From positions 1 to 15,558 of the forward strand of contig JAKSOM010000009.1 of assembly GCA_024405585.1 (NCBI GenBank): a stretch of DNA of 15,558 nt. Reading direction: 5' to 3'. Made by a program: the position numbers and the translations under genes. The notes under the pieces were generated by a model. The model was not told the DNA's origin. It saw only the letters and a program-made list of their open reading frames with translations, and made no database searches. Positions 1 through 7,356 of the stretch are shown here, in pieces. The stretch comes from Acidaminococcaceae bacterium. Lineage in GTDB: Bacteria > Bacillota > Negativicutes > Acidaminococcales > Acidaminococcaceae. Position 1 is the stretch's first letter, and every line of letters begins with the position of its first letter.

Positions 1-54
1 AGCACAACCTTGCCAAGGTTGGGGTCGCGAGTTCGAGCCTCGTTTTCCGCTCCA
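1..54 (+). tRNA. tRNA-Gly (GCC), 3' part only
   Basis: The window opens inside this tRNA. The anticodon stem (5-9 with 17-21) encloses a 7-base loop with anticodon GCC at 12-14. The T arm with GTTCGAG follows, and then the 3' acceptor strand and an encoded CCA at 52-54. The 5' acceptor strand and most of the D arm lie before base 1. It is the first of three closely spaced tRNAs that are probably co-transcribed. Confidence 0.93.
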
Positions 55-59
55 TTTGA

Positions 60-133
60 GGCGACATAGCCAAGCGGTAAGGCAGAGGTCTGCAAAATCT
101 CTATCCCCAGTTCGATTCTGGGTGTCGCCTCCA
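60..133 (+). tRNA. tRNA-Cys (GCA)
   Basis: A complete cloverleaf. The acceptor strands GGCGACA (60-66) and TGTCGCC (123-129) pair fully. The anticodon stem 85-89/97-101 holds anticodon GCA at 92-94. The T loop carries GTTCGATTC, and CCA (131-133) is encoded. It lies 5 bases after tRNA-Gly and 8 bases before tRNA-Leu. Confidence 0.97.
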
Positions 134-141
134 TATTTTCT

Positions 142-230
142 GCCGCGGTGGCGGAACTGGCAGACGCAAGGGACTTAAAATCCCTCGGGTAGAGATACCC
201 GTACCGGTTCGATTCCGGTCCGCGGCACCA
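142..230 (+). tRNA. tRNA-Leu (TAA)
   Basis: A type II tRNA of 89 bases. The acceptor strands GCCGCGG (142-148) and CCGCGGC (220-226) pair perfectly, the anticodon TAA is at 176-178, and there is a long variable arm (186-201, CGGGTA/TACCCG). Discriminator A227 and an encoded CCA follow. It should read UUA and, by wobble, UUG, which is the favoured Leu codon in the genes of this window. Confidence 0.97.
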
Positions 231-249
231 AATGTTTCCAGAAGAGATG

Positions 250-275
250 CTCAAACTTAGGTTTGGGTTTTTTTA
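250..275 (+). terminator. Intrinsic terminator of the tRNA cluster
   Basis: CTCAAAC (250-256) pairs with GTTTGGG (261-267) over 7 bp (one G-U) with a 4-base loop, followed at once by a run of T starting at 268. It sits 20 bases after the tRNA-Leu CCA and before the yggS promoter, so it separates the two transcription units. Confidence 0.85.
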
Positions 276-304
276 TTTTTCTTGTGGCAGATATTTTGTT
301 TGTG

Positions 305-313
305 TGTTATAAT
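305..313 (+). promoter_or_regulatory. Extended -10 promoter of the yggS-sepF-divIVA operon
   Basis: TGT followed by a perfect TATAAT (308-313) forms an extended -10 element. There is no good -35 at 16-18 bp. The nearest candidate, TTGTGG at 282-287, is 20 bp away. Transcription would start near 320, only about two bases before the yggS ATG at 322, which suggests a leaderless mRNA. Confidence 0.7.
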
Positions 314-321
314 ATCCTCGT

Positions 322-969
322 ATGAATACGGAGTTTATAAGTGCATTACCAGCTGATATTGTTCTTGTGGCTGTAACCAAAAACCATACTTCCGACACTA
401 TTGCCGAGGTGGCCAGGGCGGGGATTGGGCATATTGCGGAAAACAGGGTTCAGGAAGCAAAACATAAACTGGAAGAGGTTGGCAAATGCGGATTGACGTG
501 GCATTTGATAGGACATTTGCAGACGAACAAGGTTCGGGCGGCTGTGGGCATTTTTGATGTTATTGAGTCCGTGGACAGTATTCGTCTGATGAAGGTGTTG
601 AATGAGGAAGCGGCCCGCATTAACAAGGTTCAGGACATTCTGTTACAGCTTAATCTCACCCAGGAGCCGCAAAAGACAGGTTTCAGCGAAGAGGATTACC
701 GGGAAGCGGTGGCTTTGTTGCCGGAGTTTGCCAATCTGAGGGTGTGCGGCCTGATGGTGATAGCCAAGGATGTGGATGACCCTGAACAAACCCGGCCGGT
801 TTTCCGTAGGGCGAAGGAAATTTTTTTGCAGTTGCAGAGGATGTATCCTGTGGAGGTCCTGAGTATGGGGATGACGAATGACTACAGGGTTGCTATAGAG
901 GAAGGGTCGACAGAAATCCGTTTGGGTCGGGCTCTTTTCGGAGAGAGGGACTACAGTATTAAGTATTGA
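322..969 (+). CDS. yggS: YggS/PLPBP family pyridoxal-phosphate homeostasis protein
   Basis: This is the PLP-binding, non-enzymatic regulator of vitamin B6 and amino-acid balance (YggS/YlmE/PROSC family), a cytosolic single-domain alanine-racemase-like barrel. Family marks are clear: VAVTK with the PLP lysine at K20, ENRVQEA (40-46), WHLIGHLQTNK (60-70), GLMVIA (143-148) and the phosphate-binding end LSMGM...GSTEIRLGRALFG (180-207). At 215 residues it is somewhat shorter than usual: the N-terminal helix that normally precedes the first strand is mostly missing. An in-frame stop (TAA 310-312) lies just upstream, so no earlier ATG is possible. There is no ribosome binding site before ATG 322, and the promoter -10 ends 8 bases upstream. 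It is the first gene of the division cluster, as ylmE is in Bacillus. Confidence 0.93.
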   Translation: MNTEFISALPADIVLVAVTKNHTSDTIAEVARAGIGHIAENRVQEAKHKLEEVGKCGLTWHLIGHLQTNKVRAAVGIFDVIESVDSIRLMKVLNEEAARINKVQDILLQLNLTQEPQKTGFSEEDYREAVALLPEFANLRVCGLMVIAKDVDDPEQTRPVFRRAKEIFLQLQRMYPVEVLSMGMTNDYRVAIEEGSTEIRLGRALFGERDYSIKY

Positions 970-978
970 GGTGAAAAA

Positions 979-1578
979 ATGGGCTTACTGGACAAGATGA
1001 TTGAAAAAATTGGTATCGTGGACGAGGAATACGACGAGGAGGAAGTTGCCGAACAGGCGGCAGATCCGAAAGAGAAATTTGATGAAAGTATTCCGCCGGA
1101 GTTTTTGCAGCATACCCGGAAGAAGCCGGTGGCAGTTGAGGTAGCGGATAAGAAGAGCACTGTGGCGAGTGAAAAAATAGCGGCAAAGCCCGTTGTGAAG
1201 CCGGTACTCAAGCAGAACGAAAAATTGACGGTCAAGAAGGTGGAACCGGAGGAGAAAAAGGGAACCTTCTCGATGTTCAAGAGCAAGGAAAATCAGGAAC
1301 TTAATGCTGTGACGGTTTTGGCGAAGGCATTGCATGTTATTATTGTTCGCCCGGAGAGTTTTGATGATTCCCAGCAGATTGCCGAATATCTCAAGCGTGA
1401 GCAATCTGTGATAGTGAACTACGAAAAAACCGATGAAGTGGTTTCTGCCCGTATTAACGATTTTGTGTGCGGTGTTGTTTATGCGATTGGCGGGACTATT
1501 CAGAAGATTGACCAGAAGAGTATGTTTTGCGCTCCCAAGATGGTGGATGTTGACAATAAGGAAGGATCCTTCGAGTAA
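979..1578 (+). CDS. sepF: Cell division protein SepF
   Basis: SepF anchors FtsZ to the membrane and organises the septal ring. Residues 1-13 (MGLLDKMIEKIGI) form a short amphipathic helix of the membrane-binding type. A charged, low-complexity linker follows (about 15-105). The C-terminal SepF domain (about 108-192) carries the family pattern VIIVRPESFDDSQQIAEYLK, VIVNYE, ARINDFVCGVVYAIGG and a cysteine-containing last strand before VDVD. At 199 residues it is longer than the about 150 of Bacillus SepF, because of the linker. A GAGGTG ribosome binding site (968-973) overlaps the yggS stop, so the two genes are probably translationally coupled. The gene order yggS-sepF-(ylmH)-divIVA supports the call. 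Confidence 0.93.
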   Translation: MGLLDKMIEKIGIVDEEYDEEEVAEQAADPKEKFDESIPPEFLQHTRKKPVAVEVADKKSTVASEKIAAKPVVKPVLKQNEKLTVKKVEPEEKKGTFSMFKSKENQELNAVTVLAKALHVIIVRPESFDDSQQIAEYLKREQSVIVNYEKTDEVVSARINDFVCGVVYAIGGTIQKIDQKSMFCAPKMVDVDNKEGSFE

Positions 1579-1601
1579 GACGAAAGATGTGAGGGAAGAA
1601 G

Positions 1602-1877
1602 TTGGGAGAAGATTTTAAGGAAATTCGGACTACGGTAGCGGATTTGCGGATTGATGCGGTGGCGGCGGCAGGATATGGGATCAGCCGCAGCCGTATGGTG
1701 GAAGAGATAAAGGCCCAGAATGTGTTTATTGACGGGGTGGCGGCAAAGAAGCCATCCCAGGAGGTGACTGAGGGGGCCGAAATAAACTTTGGGAAAAGAG
1801 CCAAGGTTGTGGTTGTTGAAGTTGGCGGAACCACCAAAAAAGGTAGGGTGGGACTTGTCTTGAGACGATATGTGTGA
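1602..1877 (+). CDS. S4-domain RNA-binding protein, equivalent to the C-terminus of YlmH only
   Basis: A 91-residue protein that is essentially one S4 RNA-binding domain: LRIDAV (15-20), the GISRSRMVEEIKAQNV helix pair (26-41), an FIDG turn, KPSQEV and the TKKGR tail (78-82). FKEIRTTV...LR and the TKKGR tail match the last part of YlmH, which is normally about 260 residues with an extra N-terminal domain. Here that domain is absent. An in-frame TGA (1590-1592) precedes the TTG start at 1602, and the sepF stop is only 23 bases upstream. The ribosome binding site GAGGGA (1591-1596) fits the TTG start. YlmH and the similar-sized RqcP/Hsp15 proteins bind the ribosome and rescue stalled translation. 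That role for this short form is inference. YlmG, usually between SepF and YlmH, is also absent here. Confidence 0.85.
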   Translation: MGEDFKEIRTTVADLRIDAVAAAGYGISRSRMVEEIKAQNVFIDGVAAKKPSQEVTEGAEINFGKRAKVVVVEVGGTTKKGRVGLVLRRYV

Positions 1878-1890
1878 AGGAGGGTAGGGT

Positions 1891-2754
1891 ATGTTGACAC
1901 CGGATGCAATCAAAGCAAAGGTTTTCACAAAGTGTTTGCGGGGCTATGACACGGTAGAGGTTGACAAATTCCTGGAGGAAGTTTGCAAAGAGTTGGAGTA
2001 TGTTTATTTGGATAATGCCAATCTGAAGCAGACCATTGAACGGGTTTCCAGCAAATTGGAATACTATCAGCAGATGGAAACGACTATGCAGAGTACCTTG
2101 GCCGTGGCTCAGGAAACCGCTGATGAGGTGCGCAGCAACAGTATGAAGCAGGCGGAATTGGTGGAAAAGGAAACTAAGGACAGATGCGCCCAAAGTTTGC
2201 ATGCAGCAGAGAATGAGGCACATCGGCTTGTGGACGAGGCAACGGAGAAGGCCTCTGAATTATATTCCCAAATCAAAATCCGTGTGGACAGTCTGAAGAA
2301 GGCATGCGAAATGGAATGCCAGCGGATGCGTGATGACGCGGATGCTTATGCTGCGGAATTGCGTACTTCTGCGGAGGAGGAGACAAAGGCCCTGAAAGCA
2401 TCAACCGAGGATTTTTGCAAGAAAACCAGTGAGGATACGATTTTCGAGAGCAAGAAGATATTGGAAAACGCCAGGGAAGAAGTGCATCAGATGATGATGG
2501 ATGCCAACAGCAACTATCGTAAGATTCTTGCTGATGCCGAAGAGAGAAGCAACAGAATGATTTTTGAGGCCCAGAATAAGGCCACCCTTGCCAACAATGA
2601 CTATGCGAATATTATGTCCAAGACCAACTCTTTCTGCAAAAATATGAAATATATGCTGCGGCAGCAGGTTGAATTGATGGAGGCATTCGGGGCGACTGGG
2701 GATGCGGATGCTGATGCTGCAGGGAACAAATGTGGAGAGGATGCTGTCAACTGA
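1891..2754 (+). CDS. divIVA: DivIVA domain cell-division/polarity protein
   Basis: DivIVA-family coiled-coil scaffold that binds curved membrane at poles and septa. The N-terminal membrane-binding domain is unmistakable: MLTPDAIKAKVF followed by LRGYDTVEVDKFLEEV (16-31). After it, nearly the whole protein (about 35-265) is predicted coiled coil rich in Glu, Lys, Ala and Gln. The C-terminus is a short acidic tail with repeated Ala-Asp. At 287 residues it is longer than B. subtilis DivIVA (164) but normal for longer coiled-coil relatives. A strong AAGGAGG site (1877-1883) overlaps the end of the preceding S4 gene. It is the last clear division gene of the operon. Confidence 0.93.
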   Translation: MLTPDAIKAKVFTKCLRGYDTVEVDKFLEEVCKELEYVYLDNANLKQTIERVSSKLEYYQQMETTMQSTLAVAQETADEVRSNSMKQAELVEKETKDRCAQSLHAAENEAHRLVDEATEKASELYSQIKIRVDSLKKACEMECQRMRDDADAYAAELRTSAEEETKALKASTEDFCKKTSEDTIFESKKILENAREEVHQMMMDANSNYRKILADAEERSNRMIFEAQNKATLANNDYANIMSKTNSFCKNMKYMLRQQVELMEAFGATGDADADAAGNKCGEDAVN

Positions 2755-3374
2755 TGATTGTTTTAGTAAGGCATGGAGAAGCGACACACCATACGCAACG
2801 TTTGACCGGCGGTTGGACGGATTCTGAGTTGACCGGATTCGGCATTAGGCAGATGGAGAGGACGGCCTATCATCTGAGGGGTTATTTTCAGGGGAAACTT
2901 TTGACCAGTCCTTTGCGTATTCTGACCAGCGATTTGCGGCGGTCCCGGCAGAGTGCGGAAATTGTTGCAAGGGCTTTGCAATTTGCCGGTGAGATTGAAA
3001 ATTTTGAATTTTTGCGGGAGAAATGTAACGGGGAGGCCGCCAATCTTTCTGAGGAAGAGGCAAAAAAGATTTATTCCAAGCCCGCACCGGGGCCCCAGTT
3101 GGACCACAGAAATTATCCTGGGGGTGAGACCAGACGGGAATTTTTCCATCGGACTATTCAGGGCTTGGACAAGAATTTGGATTTGACCAAGGATAATGCG
3201 GTGGTTGTCACTCACAAAGGTACTATTCACAATATTCTTTTTCATTGGTTGGGGATGGATATAGACGAGGCGGTTCAGAAAAACATTTCTTTTTCCATAG
3301 ATGCCGCATCTTATACGATTTTGGATATTAACCGATGGGGCGAGCGTTCAGTGGACAGATTGAATTGTAAATAA
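2754..3374 (+). CDS. Histidine phosphatase family protein (phosphoglycerate-mutase-like)
   Basis: A cytosolic phosphatase of the branch that uses a phospho-histidine intermediate. Visible catalytic parts are LVRHGEA with nucleophile H7 and R6, the SDLRRSRQSAE segment (59-69) with the phosphate-pocket arginine, a likely acid in FLREK (E89), and VVTHKGTI with the second histidine H154. The substrate cannot be told from sequence; relatives act on sugar phosphates, phosphoglycerate or alpha-ribazole phosphate. I chose ATG 2754 because it makes a TGATG overlap with the divIVA stop and places RHG at residues 6-8 as usual. An in-frame ATG at 2730 would add eight unlikely residues. GGAGAGG (2734-2740) lies 13 bases upstream. 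The protein has 206 residues and is followed by the operon terminator. Confidence 0.88.
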   Translation: MIVLVRHGEATHHTQRLTGGWTDSELTGFGIRQMERTAYHLRGYFQGKLLTSPLRILTSDLRRSRQSAEIVARALQFAGEIENFEFLREKCNGEAANLSEEEAKKIYSKPAPGPQLDHRNYPGGETRREFFHRTIQGLDKNLDLTKDNAVVVTHKGTIHNILFHWLGMDIDEAVQKNISFSIDAASYTILDINRWGERSVDRLNCK

Positions 3375-3390
3375 TTTTATATAAAAAGGC

Positions 3391-3432
3391 AAAAATCCTC
3401 CGTAGAAAAATAATGGAGGATTTTTCTTTTTT
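3391..3432 (+). terminator. Strong intrinsic terminator after the divIVA operon
   Basis: A perfect 11-bp stem, AAAAATCCTCC (3391-3401) with GGAGGATTTTT (3415-3425), encloses a 13-base loop. It continues into a T-rich tract (to 3432). The A-rich 5' arm makes it potentially functional in both directions, though no gene on the opposite strand ends here. Confidence 0.92.
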
Positions 3433-3433
3433 A

Positions 3434-3452
3434 TGCTATAATGTGGTATAAT
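3434..3452 (+). promoter_or_regulatory. Tandem extended -10 elements of the miaB-mutSL-miaA operon
   Basis: Two extended -10 boxes lie 10 bp apart: TGC-TATAAT (TATAAT 3437-3442) and TGG-TATAAT (TATAAT 3447-3452). No convincing -35 is seen; the region where it would lie is the terminator stem. The second box sits inside the perfect palindrome 3441-3459. Predicted starts near 3449 or 3459 leave a leader of about 23-33 bases before miaB. Confidence 0.7.
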
Positions 3453-3459
3453 ACCACAT
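3441..3459. promoter_or_regulatory. Palindromic operator candidate over the miaB promoter
   Basis: ATGTGGTAT (3441-3449) and ATACCACAT (3451-3459) are perfect inverted repeats around a single central A. A dimeric regulator bound here would cover the downstream -10 box and the start region. No regulator gene in the window points to itself as the binder, so the operator role is inferred from symmetry and position alone. Confidence 0.45.
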
Positions 3460-3481
3460 ATATGGAAATATAGGTTTGATT

Positions 3482-4792
3482 ATGAGCAAATTTTATTCGT
3501 TGTTGAATTACGGATGTCAGATGAATGAAAGTGACGGGGAACATTATTCCGGTCAGCTTCAGGAACTTGGCTATCAGTATGTTGCAGATTTTCATAAAGC
3601 GGATTTCATTTTGGTGAATACCTGTTGTGTACGGGAAAGCGCCGAAAAGAGGATTGCGGGTAAGATTGGGGAATTGAAGGCGGTGAAGGTTGCCAATCCC
3701 CAGGTCATTATTGCTGTGGCTGGTTGTATGGCCCAAAAGGAAGGGGACAAACTTTTGCAGAAATATCCCCAGATTGATTTGGTGCTGGGCACCAGTTATG
3801 TGGATGATTTCAAAAACATTTTGGCCAATTACCGCAGGCGTGCCGCTTTTCTTGATTTGACGGTCCGTCCCAAGGAGTTTGAGGGGACCAAGGTTCGCAA
3901 GTCCTCTTTTCATGCCTGGATTCCCATTATGTACGGATGCAATAATTTTTGCACCTATTGCATCGTACCCTATGTGCGGGGCAGGGAAAGGAGCCGGAAG
4001 AAGGAGAATATTCTTGCTGAGGTCCGGCAGGGTGTGAGCCAGGGCTACAAGGAGTTTACCCTTTTGGGTCAGAATGTGGACAGTTACGGTAAGGAGTTTG
4101 GGGTGCCGGATGCCTTTGCGGATTTGTTGTTGGCGGTGGACGCTATTCCCGGGGTGGAACGGCTGCACTATATGACCAGCCATCCCAGGGATATCAGCGA
4201 TGCTGTGATTGGGGCGGTGGCCAAGGGCCGGCATATTTCTGAGCATTTTCATTTGCCGGTGCAAAGCGGCAGTAACGAAATCCTGCGTAGGATGAATCGG
4301 GGATATACCCGGGAGCATTATTTGGAGTTGATCAGAAAGATTCGTTTGGCGGTACCCCAGGCGGTGATTACCACGGATATTATTGTGGGTTTCCCCGGTG
4401 AAACGGAGGAGGACTTCCAAGGCACTTTGGATTTGGTGCAGGAAGTGGGTTTTGATTCCGCCTTCACTTTCATTTATTCCAAGCGTAGCGGTACTCCGGC
4501 GGCTAAAATGGAGAATCAGATTCCCTTGGATGTGAAGAAGCAGCGTTTGCAGCGGCTGATGGATTTGGAAAACATTAACAGTTTGGCTTGCAATGAAAAG
4601 ATGGTGGGGAGGGAGTATTCGGTATTTGCGGAGGGTCCCACCAAGAACAGGGATATTTGGAGCGGCAGGACCAGCGGCAACAAATTGGTACTTTGGCCTG
4701 TTGAAGGTAGAGCCTACAAACAGGGTGATGAGGTGCAGGTACTGGTGGAGAAGGCCCAAACCTGGTTGGTGAAAGGAAGAGCAAAGCAATGA
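3482..4792 (+). CDS. miaB: tRNA-2-methylthio-N6-dimethylallyladenosine synthase MiaB
   Basis: Radical-SAM methylthiotransferase that adds the 2-methylthio group to i6A37 in tRNAs reading UNN codons, acting after MiaA. The N-terminal UPF0004 domain carries the three cysteines of the auxiliary cluster in NYGCQMNESD (C12), VNTCCVRESA (C48/C49) and AGCMAQKEGD (C82). The radical SAM cluster is GCNNFCTYCIVPYVRGRERSR-like, with C153, C157 and C160. A C-terminal TRAM domain (about 370-433) should bind tRNA. Length (436 residues) is normal. I chose ATG 3482, 7 bases after AGG (3472-3474); a TTG two codons upstream (3476) is an alternative. Its end overlaps the mutS start by ATGA, so it leads a tightly coupled operon that also contains miaA. 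Confidence 0.95.
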   Translation: MSKFYSLLNYGCQMNESDGEHYSGQLQELGYQYVADFHKADFILVNTCCVRESAEKRIAGKIGELKAVKVANPQVIIAVAGCMAQKEGDKLLQKYPQIDLVLGTSYVDDFKNILANYRRRAAFLDLTVRPKEFEGTKVRKSSFHAWIPIMYGCNNFCTYCIVPYVRGRERSRKKENILAEVRQGVSQGYKEFTLLGQNVDSYGKEFGVPDAFADLLLAVDAIPGVERLHYMTSHPRDISDAVIGAVAKGRHISEHFHLPVQSGSNEILRRMNRGYTREHYLELIRKIRLAVPQAVITTDIIVGFPGETEEDFQGTLDLVQEVGFDSAFTFIYSKRSGTPAAKMENQIPLDVKKQRLQRLMDLENINSLACNEKMVGREYSVFAEGPTKNRDIWSGRTSGNKLVLWPVEGRAYKQGDEVQVLVEKAQTWLVKGRAKQ

Positions 4793-7356
4793 GTTTGACA
4801 CCTATGGTGGAACAATATATGGCGGTGAAGAAGCAACATCCGGATGAACTTTTGTTCTTCAGGTTGGGGGATTTTTATGAGATGTTCAATGAGGATGCCC
4901 TTGTTGCCAGCCGTGAGTTGAATCTGACCTTGACCAAAAGGAGCAACAGCAATGGGGATATGCCCATGTGCGGTGTGCCCTATCATGCGGTGGATGGTTA
5001 TTTGGCCAAGTTGGTTAAAAAGGGTTATCGTATAGCCATTTGCGAGCAGACGGAGGACCCAAAAGAAGCCCAGGGGAATATAGTACAGCGGGATGTTATC
5101 CGTATTGTTACTCCCGGTACGGCACTTAATGAGGAAGTGCTGAATGAGGGGCAGCACCGTTATTTGGTTTATCTGTTGGAAGAGGGAGAGAGGATTTGTC
5201 TTAGCGCTGCGGATGTTTCCACCGGTGACTGTTTGTGGTTTGTGGCGGAGGGCAGGGACCGGCTTTCCCATTTGAGCGAGCAGCTTTACAAGTTGCAGCC
5301 ATCGGAATTGGTGCGGGGCAATCAGGTGGAGCATTGGGAGGATTTTGCCCAGTGGCTGCAGAATAAATTGGAGGATTGCACCATCAATCTGAATTTTATT
5401 GCTGACGGCAGGGATTACTATGTACAGCATTTTGCCCAGGTGGAAGTGGATGATTTGGTACGCCGTACGGTGCGGGGTTTGCTCAGTTATTTGCATGCCA
5501 CCATTATGACCAATCTCAGCCATATCAACAAATTGAGGGAGATTAGGCAGGAAAACTATATGCTCCTGGATGCTACTGCCATTCGCAATTTGGAACTTTT
5601 CAAGAATATGGCGGATGGGGGCAGACGGGGCTCTTTGTTGGATATTCTTGATTTCACCAAGACCAGTATGGGGAAGCGCAAGTTGAGAAATTATTTGGAA
5701 AACCCGCTTCTGGATTTGGCGAAGATTTACAGCCGTCAGGATTTCGTTGAGGAATTTTATAAAGATATGAATCTGCGTCGGGCCTTGGCGGAGCGGCTGG
5801 CGGGGGTGAAGGATTTGGAGCGGATCGTTTCCCGCTTGGAGATTGGTTCTGCCAACGCCAGGGATTTGCTTGCTTTGCGGATGTCTTTGGATGAATTGCC
5901 TGATATTAAGCAAACATTGTTGAATTGCCGTTCCGGTTTGGCTCACCAATATGCCCAGGAAATTGTTTTGCATGAAGAATTGCGAAATTTGTTGGCACAG
6001 GCAGTGGCGGATGAACCTCCTTTCAGCGTTCGGGAAGGCGGCATGATTCGGGAAGGTTATAATCGGGAGTTGGATGAAACCAGGGTTATTGCCAGGGACA
6101 GCAAGAGTTGGATGCAGAATTTTGAAATGCGCATCAAAGAGACCACGGGCATCAAAACCCTTAAGGTTGGTTTTAACAAGGTCTTTGGATATTACATTGA
6201 GGTTAGCAAGGGCCAGAGCGGGAATGTGCCGGATTACTTTGTCAGGAAACAGACCCTGGTGAATGCGGAGCGGTACATTGTTCCCGAACTCAAGGAATTT
6301 GAAAACAAGATTCTTGGGGCCAAAGAGAAGATTGAGCAACTGGAATACTATTTGTTTAACCAACTGCGGGAAGAGGTGCGTCAACGCATGGTTTCCCTGC
6401 AGGCCACGGCGGAGGCGGTTGCCAATGTGGATGTGCTTTTGAGTTTGGCGGAGTGTGCCTTCAAGTATAACTATATCCGCCCGGAACTCAACAACAAGGG
6501 GGAAATCAATATTACGGATGGCCGTCATCCGGTGGTGGAACGGCTTTTGGAGAAGGAAATTTTTGTGCCCAATAATACTTCTTTGAACAACCGTGACGAG
6601 ATGATGATTGTTCTGACGGGCCCCAATATGGCGGGCAAATCCACTTATATGCGGCAGGTGGCGATTTTGGTGCTTATGACCCAAATGGGGGCTTTCATTC
6701 CTGCCCGCAGGGCCAGCATTTGTCCTGTGGACAGAATCTTTACCAGGGTGGGGGCTTCCGATGATTTGGCCAGCGGTCAATCCACATTTATGATGGAGAT
6801 GAACGAGGTGGCCCAGATTCTGCGTTTTGCCACCAACAAATCCCTGGTTATTCTTGATGAGGTGGGACGGGGCACCAGCACCTTTGACGGTATGAGTATC
6901 GCCAGGGCTGTATTGGAATATTTGTATGCAAAAATCCATGCCAAGACCCTTTTTGCTACACATTATCATCAATTGATTACTTTGGAAGAGAGTATGCCGG
7001 GGTTGAAGAACTATAGTGTGGCGGTGAAGGAACGGGGCAATAGCATTGTGTTTCTGCGGCGGATTGTGCCCGGGGGTACAGATAAGAGTTATGGTGTGCA
7101 TGTGGCCCGGCTGGCGGGCCTGCCCAGGCAGGTGGTGGACAGGGCTAATGCCTTGTTGGAAGAATATGATAAAAATAAATTTGCTTCAGAGGAAGCCGAT
7201 TTTAAGAGGCCCATTCAGGCGGATGAGGGTTCTTCCTCTCTTTTTGGGGAGAACCCGGTGGTGGAGGAATTGAAGAAAATTGATGTGATGAGTTTGACTC
7301 CGTTGGAAGCCATGAATGTTTTGGCAAAATTGCAGGACTTGGTAAAAGATGAATGA
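4789..7356 (+). CDS. mutS: DNA mismatch repair protein MutS
   Basis: MutS recognises mispairs and small loops and recruits MutL in an ATP-dependent way. The mismatch-reading F-x-E motif is present in GDFYEMF (F29, E31). The C-terminal ABC-type ATPase has Walker A GPNMAGKST (about 611-619), Walker B LVILDEVGRGTSTFDG and the ATHYHQL switch histidine. The length of 855 residues and the whole domain series (mismatch-binding, connector, lever/clamp, ATPase, short helix-turn-helix C-terminus) match bacterial MutS1. Start ATG 4789 overlaps the miaB stop, with a GGAAGA site 9 bases upstream. The coding strand avoids TTA, CTA and TCA, which leaves a spurious 795-codon open frame on the opposite strand. 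Confidence 0.97.
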   Translation: MSLTPMVEQYMAVKKQHPDELLFFRLGDFYEMFNEDALVASRELNLTLTKRSNSNGDMPMCGVPYHAVDGYLAKLVKKGYRIAICEQTEDPKEAQGNIVQRDVIRIVTPGTALNEEVLNEGQHRYLVYLLEEGERICLSAADVSTGDCLWFVAEGRDRLSHLSEQLYKLQPSELVRGNQVEHWEDFAQWLQNKLEDCTINLNFIADGRDYYVQHFAQVEVDDLVRRTVRGLLSYLHATIMTNLSHINKLREIRQENYMLLDATAIRNLELFKNMADGGRRGSLLDILDFTKTSMGKRKLRNYLENPLLDLAKIYSRQDFVEEFYKDMNLRRALAERLAGVKDLERIVSRLEIGSANARDLLALRMSLDELPDIKQTLLNCRSGLAHQYAQEIVLHEELRNLLAQAVADEPPFSVREGGMIREGYNRELDETRVIARDSKSWMQNFEMRIKETTGIKTLKVGFNKVFGYYIEVSKGQSGNVPDYFVRKQTLVNAERYIVPELKEFENKILGAKEKIEQLEYYLFNQLREEVRQRMVSLQATAEAVANVDVLLSLAECAFKYNYIRPELNNKGEINITDGRHPVVERLLEKEIFVPNNTSLNNRDEMMIVLTGPNMAGKSTYMRQVAILVLMTQMGAFIPARRASICPVDRIFTRVGASDDLASGQSTFMMEMNEVAQILRFATNKSLVILDEVGRGTSTFDGMSIARAVLEYLYAKIHAKTLFATHYHQLITLEESMPGLKNYSVAVKERGNSIVFLRRIVPGGTDKSYGVHVARLAGLPRQVVDRANALLEEYDKNKFASEEADFKRPIQADEGSSSLFGENPVVEELKKIDVMSLTPLEAMNVLAKLQDLVKDE

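Noticed and set aside
3431..4801. A 456-codon minus-strand frame over miaB, and a 391-codon one at 12763-13938 over the M42 gene
   Set aside because: Both are antisense shadows of clear genes, created by the same codon bias, with low-complexity His/Gln/Pro-rich products.
4714..7101. A 795-codon open frame on the minus strand across mutS
   Set aside because: It is aligned codon on codon with mutS, so its lack of stops only means that mutS avoids TTA, CTA and TCA codons. The product shows no family motifs and mutS is certain.
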